From: Silene noctiflora
Taxonomy: Eukaryota > Streptophyta > Magnoliopsida > Caryophyllales > Caryophyllaceae
Assembly (NCBI GenBank): GCA_009801015.1
Contig: VHZZ01000029.1
Span: 312,030-339,123 of the forward strand
Reading direction: 5' to 3'
DNA: 27,094 bases
The notes below the pieces were generated by a model that saw only the letters and a list, made by a program, of their open reading frames with translations, made no database searches and had not been told where the DNA came from. How positions within the stretch are numbered: the first letter of the stretch is position 1; the number at the start of each line of letters is the position of its first letter. This document shows positions 19,787 to 27,094 of this stretch, one piece after another. Both the position numbers and the translations under genes were made by a program.

Positions 19787-22044
19787 CTACTCGCGCAGTA
19801 GAATGCCACTGTTGTCTGACCTGGAGACGTAGTTTCGAGTAGCTGGCTTGCATGTTTTCCGTTCCTGATCATGTATAATGGTGTAATTGTAGCTGCTGAC
19901 ATTCCGAAAGTAACAGAACCCGCCATTGTCCTCGTTGTATTTATATACCTGATGTGTACTCCCCACTCCACCCGACACCAAATTGTTCTTCACCACCATA
20001 TCCCCTTCTGCTTTCTGATAATTTCTCAATGAACTCGATTTGATCTCAGTCCCAGAAGAGACGATCTTTTCCTCGTTGAATCCCAAGGTCACGTTACTTT
20101 GATATGTGTAGCTTTTGTTAGCTAGATCAACCTCGTCAGTGAACAAAAACAAAGGAAATCTGCTGCGCGATTCAATCTTGAACAGCGGAAATACATTCAT
20201 AGAAACACTAATGTTATACTCTATGGTCTGGTTTACCACCTGCATATTCCCGTCTTTCCCGAGGACCATATAATTCTCAAACTCGAAACTCTGGGTAGAA
20301 GTTGTGGTAATGTTTCCATGTGACGATTCTACCCATCCAGTAGATGCTATAGACCTACGAGCACCGGTGAAGAATTTCCCATCCAAACCTTTAAAATCCA
20401 ATCTCGACGACAAATTAACAGGTTTAGCATCATGTTCTAAGAGACCTCCTCGTGTGACAGTCGACTTCTTATCCAACCAAAGATGCAAATTTGCATCAAC
20501 ATACCAAACATTCAACGCATTCGTGACACTAAACCCGACCCTATGAGCCTTCCCATCCAACAACTTCCCCAAAAACGGAGTAATCTCAATATCATAACTA
20601 GGCAGATCAAACGACCCAATAGCAGTAATCGGCCTCCAAAGCAACGGATTAATCCCACCAGTATAAATCACAGTAAAAGGGCAAATTGCCCCGACTAACT
20701 CCCCATCTAAACTCACTAAAACCTCTCTAAAAGCGCCATTTTTCTGAGCACTTCCCGTCAAATTATTCGCAATCAAATACTCATTTGGAAGATTACTATA
20801 CCAAAACTCATCATTCTCATGGTAAGACACATAAATTTCCAACACAGCTCTATAGACATTCCTCGGAATCACCACCTCTTTCAACTCAACATCAGTCGAG
20901 TTTTTTATATCAAACCACAACCCATCTTTCAAATGCAAATCCATCAAAATGGGCTGAATTAAATCAGCCCAATTTCCGCCATTTCACCCAAATCTACGTC
21001 TTTTTTATTCAAGCTTCCACCATTTATACTCAAATTTCCACCATTTTCACCCAAATTTGCATCCTTTTTACTCAAATTTTTACCTTTTTCACCATTCTTA
21101 CTCAAATTTTCACTATTTTCATTCAATTTTCCACCATTAACACCCAAATTTCCAACCTTTTCACCCAAATCTCCATCATTTCTACCTAAATCTCTCAAAC
21201 TTCCACCACTTTTACTCAAACTTTTACCAGTTTTTCTCAATTTTCCACCATGCTTGATAAAAAATTCACCATTTTCATTCAAATTTCCAACCTTTTCACC
21301 CAAATCTCCACCATTTTCACTCAAATTTTCACCCACATTCAAATTTCTACCATTTTCACCCAATGTTCCACCATTTACACCAAAATTTCCAACCTTTCCA
21401 CTCAAATCTCGACCATTTTTACTCAAATTTTTACCATTTTTACCCAAATCACCAACTGGGTAATAATAAAAAACAGTAATATTAACATGGTAAACACCAG
21501 TATAAGTAGAATCAACAAGATTACCAAGATAAACATCTAAACTCAAATCACTATTCTTCCTCAAAAAAAGCTCACTATACCTCGTCACATCCTTCCTCAC
21601 CTTCCAAAATATCCCGCCACGTGTCGGCTCTGCAGTGCATCCACGTAACACCTCGACCCCACCAAGCCAAACTCCAAAAATCCGGTCAAATTGTCGACCT
21701 TGACACGTGGCCGACCACTCAAGTACAATACTAGAATACGTACTACTTGGGCAGTGTGAAGGTGGCGCGTAGGGTACATGTACGGGTTCACGCGCGTAGG
21801 TGAAGGCGAAGTCGTGTGTGAGGATTTGATGGGTGCATGATGCGGTAGTTTGTGCGGTAGCGCGTGGGATTGGGTGTTTTACTTCGAAGAATTGTATTGG
21901 GTGTGATGGTGGTTGAGGTGGTTGCGCGTGGAGGTTGAAGGTGGTTGTGGTGGTGGCGCGTGGGAAATGGTGTGGGAGTTGGGTTGACTTTTGGTGGAGG
22001 AGAGTGAGTGTGGCCAAGAGGAGAGGGAGAGTTAAGGGATGCAT
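19787..22044 (-). CDS. Peptide:N-glycosidase A (PNGase A-like) with an inserted minisatellite and a frame break
   Basis: Secreted or vacuolar amidase family (PF12222) that removes N-glycans from glycopeptides. Start ATG 22044, then a signal peptide (MHPLTLPLLLATLTLL). Conserved N-domain motifs follow: FFEVKHPI, CTHQILTHDFAFTYA, RIFGVWLGGVEVLRGCTAEP, KDVTRY, VYLGNLVD, TYTGVYHVNI. After YYYPVG (residue 198) relatives have a short linker; here 163 residues of heptad repeats run to a stop at 20959. The family sequence resumes in another frame at 20968 (ADLIQPI, DGLWFDI, NDEFWYSNLPNEY, GGINPLLWRPI, YDIEITPFLGKLLDG, NALNVWY) and ends at 19787. The frame change is confined to about 20961-20984. Both parts are otherwise well preserved, so a recent break, a sequencing error or unusual processing are all possible. 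Summed length would be about 750 aa, against roughly 600 for the family. Confidence 0.9.
20962..21450 (-). repeat. 21-bp-unit minisatellite within the PNGase A gene
   Basis: About 23 degenerate units, such as TTCACCCAAATCTCCACCATT on the plus strand. On the coding strand each unit gives a heptapeptide close to N-G-G-x-L-x-E, for example NGGDLGE, NGGNLSI and KVGNLNE. Two or three units differ in length by a codon. The coding frame stays open through the whole array. All open frames seen on the plus strand here are by-products of the repeat. Confidence 0.93.
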
Positions 22045-22688
22045 TTTTTTTTTTTTTTAATTCTATTTTTTTGAGGGAAAATGAAGTGGATGGAGTGGTT
22101 TTTAATTGAATCTCGAAGTGGCGAGACGGTTTTTAATTAAGTTATTTAGCGGCGGTTTTTGGCTATTTTACTCAAATTTCATAAATTCTGATGTAGGATG
22201 AAAATATCCGTTTTAAATTTAAAACGCATTAAATAACATAAATAAAATAAGGGTAATGTTAAATACAGTTCTAAGGGCTTTTTTAAAGAGTTAAAACCTT
22301 TTAAATTTAGCATTAATATAAAAAATTATTACAAAATTGCAAAAAAAATGATGCAATTAATAGTAATATTATAAGAATTAATTTCCTGTTTTAACTCCTT
22401 AATATGATAAAAACAATATTAAAATGCTTATTACACATGTGAGGTTTATTTGTTTCGTTTTAATTTTAAAATGAATATAGCTGGTTTAAGAAAGACAGAT
22501 CGGTTTTAGTTAACTACAAAGGATTGAGAATCAAGGATGCATTTATTTTATTTTTATTTTAAGGGAAAATGATGGTGGTTTATTTTTGGTGGGAAATGGA
22601 GTAAATGTAAATGGAGTGTATTATACTTCTATGAATTAAGTGTGTGAATGTGATGTTGGTGTGACTAGATTAAGAAGAACACAAAAAG
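22045..22688 (-). promoter_or_regulatory. Upstream region of the PNGase A gene, with a diverged duplication
   Basis: The sequence around the start codon (GGATGCATTT, a T run, then AGGGAAAATGA, 22037-22086) has a diverged second copy at about 22534-22572. An inverted pair, AAGAGTTAAAACCTT near 22286 and TGTTTTAACTCCTT near 22388, suggests an AT-rich MITE between them. No TATA box stands out. Confidence 0.4.
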
Positions 22689-22829
22689 CTTGTGACGGGT
22701 CAAATAAAATCCATATAAGACGATAAAGATCAGTTATTTGTGAATTTTTATGCATTCTACTTTTTATCTTATCTTTTCATGTGAGTTATATTTGACTCAC
22801 AAGTTTGTGACGGATATGTCTGTCACAAG
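22689..22829. mobile_element. Foldback MITE with terminal hairpin, about 141 bp
   Basis: Left CTTGTGACGGGTCAAATA pairs with TATTTGACTCACAAG (22789-22803). Directly after comes a hairpin, TTGTGACGGATATGTCTGTCACAA (22805-22828). The same layout is seen at 24766-24918. Non-coding. Target duplication unresolved. Confidence 0.6.
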
Positions 22830-23016
22830 TGAGACCTACTGAAGATATAAATTAGCAAGTGTATGTGTATGTTGGATTGTTGGGTAGACAATGCATTTAT
22901 TTTTGTAATTTTGGGAGTTTATAGGATGATATAGAAAAGGAAATTTTATGTAAGTATTGTCATATTTAGAATATGTTTAATTGAGATGAAGATTGTCAAG
23001 ATTACTATACACGAGT

Positions 23017-23077
23017 TGTTATTGATCTTTATTGCTGCCAAAAAAAAAAAAAAAAAAAAATGTTATTGATCTTTATT
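23017..23077. mobile_element. Minimal retroposition scar: target duplication plus poly(A)
   Basis: The 17-mer TGTTATTGATCTTTATT occurs at 23017-23033 and again, exactly, at 23061-23077. Between the copies lie only GCTGCC and 21 A residues. This is what an almost completely 5'-truncated LINE/SINE-type insertion leaves. Confidence 0.75.
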
Positions 23078-23938
23078 AGGGAGTGCATATTTATATGCAA
23101 CTATCTAGATTGATTTTACCTCGCAACTTTATGGGGAAAAAAAGCAGATATTTTTCATATGGTAATTTTATTTTGTTTTTCCCTAAATTGTCTTTATCCG
23201 TGAATTTTAAGCAAAGTTTATCTTTAACTCTAAGCAATTTTTTTTTTTTTTTTTTTTTAGTGAGAGTCCAAGTATCCCTACCACCTCGGGTTTCTCCTAT
23301 ACAAGCAACAATGATGCATGATGGCATGATGCATAAGTGAACAAAAGTTATTGGCTTCCTTTAGGAAATTGATTAGTAATTGGAACTCCATTCTTATCAT
23401 AATTTATTGTTTAAAACAATGATATATGTTTTAAACATAAAATATACTCGATGTGGTAGATAAAAAAAAAATTAAGGAATAATATATTTTTTTATCTAAT
23501 TGAAAGCATATTTAACTCTTGTTTAGTCAATCGTTTTGGGCGGGGATCGGTTATTTAGAATTTGTAAAAATTCCGGTCGGATCATGTCAAGTATAGGCTG
23601 TTTTAGGGTTGTTATAATCAGGTTATTTTTTGGATTATTATCAGGTCATATTGAGTTAATCAGTTTGGATTACGACATAAGATCTCCTCCGTTCCGGTCA
23701 CTTGTCCGTCCACTCGAGTTATGTTAGTTTTGCTAGGTCTAATTGCAAATGAGAGACTAATTACTCGCATATTTTGTACTTTTAACTCAAATTCACCCGT
23801 TGAAAATCAAAAACAGATCAATCATAGATGAATAAAAAAATTAATACAATCGTCTTTGATTAAATTTCCAACCATCTCACATATCTTAAACACATTTTAA
23901 CGCAATTTTCATCTTTATTTTTTCAAACTTTTAATTAA
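23078..23938. other. Intergenic stretch
   Basis: Holds a long T run around 23231-23259 and AT-rich sequence. The open frames 23083-23340 and 23536-23727 show no recognisable domain and are probably chance. Confidence 0.45.
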
Positions 23939-23940
23939 TA

Positions 23941-23970
23941 CTCCCTTTGTCCCGGTTATTTGTTTACCTA
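23941..23970 (+). mobile_element. Single Stowaway-type terminus
   Basis: TA then CTCCCTTTGTCCCGGTTATT, a close match to the CTCCCTCCG Stowaway end common in Caryophyllales. No opposite end is found nearby, and a Helitron-like end begins 5 bp to the right. Confidence 0.6.
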
Positions 23971-23975
23971 TTTCA

Positions 23976-24646
23976 CTAGTGTAGATCTCGTGCTACAGCA
24001 CGGTATCTTTTAGATTTGATTTATAAATAGGTAGTCTCAATAAAATTATTTGCATAAATTAACTGATTTTTTAATTTAATGTTATAATGTGCTAATATAA
24101 TATTAGTAAGAGGTAAAAAAGAAAGTTACTATCGCCAAAATACACTTTTTAGTTAAGTTAATTTCGACTTAAACTATTAATATTATTATACTTTACTATT
24201 AAGATAAAATTATGACATTAATAATATATTTAAGTTAGATGTAAAATCTAATTAAAACGCGTATTAACCTTGTAAAGAAAACCGGTAAAAACAATATCTG
24301 TATATATGTATTTAGGGTAGAGATTGAGAAGGTAAGGAGTTTGGAATTATTATATTATTAAGAAGCTAAGAAATTTGCTAGTAATCTAGTTAGAGATTGA
24401 TGGATATTGTGTAAATCATTTTAGTATATATGTATTTACGGGATTTACTTGACAATTAGTGTAGCTAATTAGTGGAACCAATTAACAGTGGTTATATTTA
24501 GAAAAGATTTGGCTAGAATATATTCAGAGAATAAGAACTAGTCAAGATATAACATTGAGCGCAGTTTTTCAGTACTCTTTAACATACATGGGGGGAATTT
24601 TGAACGGAAATTTTTAAAATGTGTTAATCTTTTAGTATATAGGGGA
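23976..24646 (-). mobile_element. Non-autonomous Helitron-like element 4, 671 bp
   Basis: On the minus strand it begins A|TCCCCTATATACTAAAAG and ends with hairpin CGTGCTGTAGCACG (23989-24002), nine bases and CTAG|T. Both target bases (A and T) fit Helitron insertion. The start closely matches that of element 1 while the interior is different. No coding region. Confidence 0.75.
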
Positions 24647-24765
24647 TGACGATATCATAAAGTCATTTAAAAATGTTACGCATATTCTATGAAATTGCAA
24701 CATTTCATTAAAAGACTCCGTTAGATACTTTGTAGATACATAGAAGGAGCGCAAATTCTCATTTC

Positions 24766-24918
24766 AGACGGCAGCTATTCGTCTTAAGCTTAAGACGGGA
24801 CAAATACATACCAAATCACCCACACTTATTGCCTTAAAAGTGCTAAAACTTTTGTCTTTTAGTACCCCACTTGATTGTATTTAACCCGTCTTATGCTTAA
24901 GACGGATATTATCCGTCT
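24766..24918. mobile_element. Foldback MITE with terminal hairpins, 153 bp
   Basis: The left arm (AGACGGCAGCTATTCGTCTT, then AAGCTTAAGACGGGACAAAT) and the right arm (ATTTAACCCGTCTTATGCTT, then AAGACGGATATTATCCGTCT) are inverted repeats of about 42 bp. Each arm also folds on itself through GACGG...CCGTC. Target duplication unresolved. Confidence 0.7.
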
Positions 24919-24994
24919 TAAGTAAGACTTATTTTAGAAGGAGACTCCGTTTAAAAAGAAGATAATAAAATGAAAAATGTTGTAATTTACACTT

Positions 24995-25112
24995 GAGTTG
25001 GACTACACCTGACCTCTCAAGCTCCCACTCCTTTCGCGCTCCTGTTCAACCCTACTTCTCCTTGAACCCTAATTTGCAGCTCTTGCAAATTGCAATCGAT
25101 TTCCTTATTTAA
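24995..25112 (+). other. Probable non-coding first exon (5' leader) of a gene continuing rightwards
   Basis: The sequence is C/T-rich and richer in G+C than its surroundings (CTCAAGCTCCCACTCCTTTC, GAACCCTAATTTGCAG) and ends TTTAAG|GTAATT, a good plant donor. The following ~1 kb has the T-rich texture of a plant leader intron. No ATG-started coding exon was found before the window ends. The downstream gene is unknown. Confidence 0.45.
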
Positions 25113-26156
25113 GGTAATTCAATTTTGTTATTTTGCGATTAATTCAGTTGCGAATTTGAGCTTGTTTCATGAATTATAGCGTTAGATAGTTGAATTTATG
25201 ATTCAGTAATTAAACTGTTGATTATAATCTGCGTTGCGATACATGTAAATCTCAAATCTGTTTAAGGTTGTTGTAGATTACAGTTTTGAAATTTCTGATG
25301 TCTTTAATTTTATTTAGTAGATACGTTGTTCCAATACGGTTATTTTGTCCGAATTTTTTGATTTTTTGGTCTAAAATGAAGGGTCGAAGTGTTACGTCGT
25401 ATGCATTTTTTATCGGTGTGCGAAACGTGATAGGTAACCAAAGTGAAGTATTGGCGTAACATAGGTCCGTAAGCGTTTGTTTAAGTAAGTGTTTCGGTGA
25501 AATTGTGTAATTGAGTAGAATTTGGAGCTTCGAATGTGGTTTATAGCTTAATTGTTAAAGATTATGGAAGCGACGGGGATGTTTAATTCTTTTTTTTTGT
25601 AGCTACTTGATAAAATACGGTGTAATTTGGAAATGCTGGTTTGCGGTTTCGGTGATAATGAACTGATATTTTGAGCTTAATTTGTCGGATATGGAAGTAG
25701 CTTGACTGAGTGTAAGAAATTTGATTGTTTGGTGGAAGCATTTCTGTTATAGTTAATTTGATCGCCGACATTTTTATTTAGTTTCAAGGAAGTGATTGCA
25801 TTCTCTTATTCAAGTAGAAAGGTAGATAAATGAGTTGAGACCTCCCGAATAGAATAGATAAACTGATGAATGAGACCGAGGGAGCTCTTTTCTTAGATTT
25901 TCAGGCTTATGGCAAGTTATCTTATCATCATTCGTGAAAAGTCTTGAGACCTAAATTCTTGTGTGGAATTCACACTCTGGGAAAAACATGTATATTGATG
26001 AAATCATGTTACTTTCTGACTACCTTAAGTATTATCTCAAATGCAACCTCTTCTCTTTCATATTTCGTTAAATTCCTTTTATTTTTACCTTAACTGCACG
26101 TCAAGAAGCTAATTCTCTATCTTTCCCCCAACTCTGTTCAGTCTCTTGTAGACACA
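25113..26156 (+). other. Probable leader intron or intergenic sequence
   Basis: T-rich unique-looking sequence with no coding exon, RNA gene or bounded element. If 24995-25112 is a first exon, this is its intron. Several possible acceptors exist (for example TTTATTTAG at 25774-25782), but none leads into recognisable protein. Confidence 0.35.
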
Positions 26157-26185
26157 CTAGTTTTATTACCCGTGAAATTAACGGG
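26157..26185 (-). mobile_element. Solo Helitron-like 3' end
   Basis: On the minus strand CCCGTTAATTTCACGGG (stem of five) is followed by eight bases and CTAG|T. No matching 5' end was found in the following 900 bp, so the body is lost or diverged. Confidence 0.5.
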
Positions 26186-26336
26186 GTTAGTTATGTTGTC
26201 GATGATGTCATGCAAATCCGAATTTACGATCGCACTGGACTTTAAGGACAAAATAGACTCGTAGAAAAAAAAATATTAATCAATACATACATTGTCATAA
26301 TATATCGTCAAAGTATATTTATTGTTACGTATATAA

Positions 26337-26397
26337 CCACAATTTAGTAAATTGCCACAATTTAATTGCCACAATTTAGTAAATTGCCACAATTTAT
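26337..26397. repeat. Short tandem repeat, 32-bp period
   Basis: CCACAATTTAGTAAATTG starts at 26337 and again at 26369, each followed by CCACAATTTA: almost two exact copies, themselves built from a shorter TTGCCACAATTTA unit. Confidence 0.8.
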
Positions 26398-26493
26398 TAG
26401 TATTTTGTCACGGATATTACTACGTTTGTTAGTGTTTTCCAACAATTATTGTTATTATTGTTTTCTATATTATTACTTCTTTTTTTTATTATA

Positions 26494-26523
26494 CTTCCTC
26501 CGTCTCGGTCATTTTACACCTTT
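26494..26523 (+). mobile_element. Single Stowaway-type terminus
   Basis: TA then CTTCCTCCGTCTCGGTCATT, the same class of end as at 23941. No partner end in the remaining 570 bp. Confidence 0.5.
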
Positions 26524-26794
26524 TATTTTTATTTCATTAAAAACAGTTAATCTATATAATTAATTCAACCTAGGAGAAAATTTTCAAAATAGAAATTTCT
26601 ATATTTTTATTGGCGAACTATAATTCAAGATAAATTGAATAATTAACATTGTTTTAAAATAATACGGTGAGAATTATAAACGTTAAAAAAATAAATGATG
26701 ATTTTGCCAGTAAAATTTATTATAACAATAGAATCACAAAATTTAATTAGTATTTGTTTTGATGTTTATTGACTGTTTAATTTTACTTTTAGAA

Positions 26795-27094
26795 TTAGTT
26801 TTAAACCCGTGCAAATTGCATAAGCATGCTGTTTTAAAGTTTGTTATTATAAAAGTATAAATATTCATGATTTATTTTATTGATAATTAAGTTGAGTTAT
26901 AAAATAAATAATATTTAAGATTTTAAATGTGTAGTAGCGAATGGTTAAATGGTACATTAGGATCAATTTGCGAAGTAATTGTTGTGACCATTTTACGATA
27001 AAATGTAAATATTTCCTGATAAAAATGTTATCATAAGTATTTTTTTGTTAAAAAGTGACAACTTACTTCGTATAATAATATTTTATCATTAAAT
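26795..27094 (-). mobile_element. Possible Helitron-like end running off the window
   Basis: The plus strand reads TTAGTTTTAAACCCGTGCAAATTGCA, almost the 3' end of the element at 16246 (TAGTTTTAAACCCGTGCAAA) but with CTAA on the minus strand and a weakened hairpin. The rest is AT-rich and non-coding to the edge. Confidence 0.4.

Noticed and set aside
19549-19971. Minus-strand frame overlapping the PNGase A 3' end
   Set aside because: It overlaps the conserved C-terminus in another frame and extends only into the 3' flank; no independent homology.
20785-21540. Plus-strand open frames full of FTQISTIFTQ-type repeats
   Set aside because: They are the antisense reading of the PNGase A minisatellite, which has few stops in several frames.

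Overview
This is a nuclear DNA segment from a flowering plant. The genes have plant GT-AG introns, the intergenic DNA is AT-rich, and it is packed with small non-autonomous DNA transposons. The recurring TACGGAGTA motif and the 'CTCCCTTTGTCCCGGTTATTTG'-type Stowaway ends look like Caryophyllales (spinach, beet, quinoa or pink relatives). That placement is an inference from repeat style, not a proof. One ambiguous base (N, 5077) shows it is an assembly.

Layout. 1-2475 (+): the last four exons of a housekeeping-type phosphoenolpyruvate carboxylase, with its 5' part outside the window. 2654-6109: a duplicated stretch, with a single-exon F-box gene (4328-3126, -) between its two copies, followed by two MITEs. 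7180-6050 (-): a two-exon plastid-type UPF0301/AlgH-like gene that converges on PEPC. 7445-14200: almost wholly repeats: hAT-like, Mutator-like and PIF/Harbinger-like MITEs, two related Helitron-like elements and an older GGCGGA-ended element that carries a nested MITE. 14601-15149 (+): a complete ALOG-domain (LSH) transcription-factor gene. 15300-19300: more Helitron-like and MITE sequence, including one MITE made largely of a GTTCAGTTCAGATCCTATAA-type minisatellite. 19327-19399 (+): a tRNA-Phe(GAA) gene. 22044-19787 (-): a peptide:N-glycosidase A gene whose mid-protein linker has become a ~490-bp, 21-bp-unit minisatellite, with a reading-frame discontinuity at its downstream edge. 22045-27094: MITEs, Helitron-like ends, a minimal retroposition scar, and at about 24995-25112 a probable non-coding first exon of a gene that continues past the right edge.

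The genes do not form a pathway. They are neighbouring single genes: central carbon metabolism, ubiquitin ligase adaptor, plastid protein of unknown role, developmental regulator, glycoprotein processing. The most unusual feature is the coding minisatellite in the PNGase A gene. The most informative structural features are the Helitron-like ends with covarying hairpins and the duplication that brackets the F-box gene.
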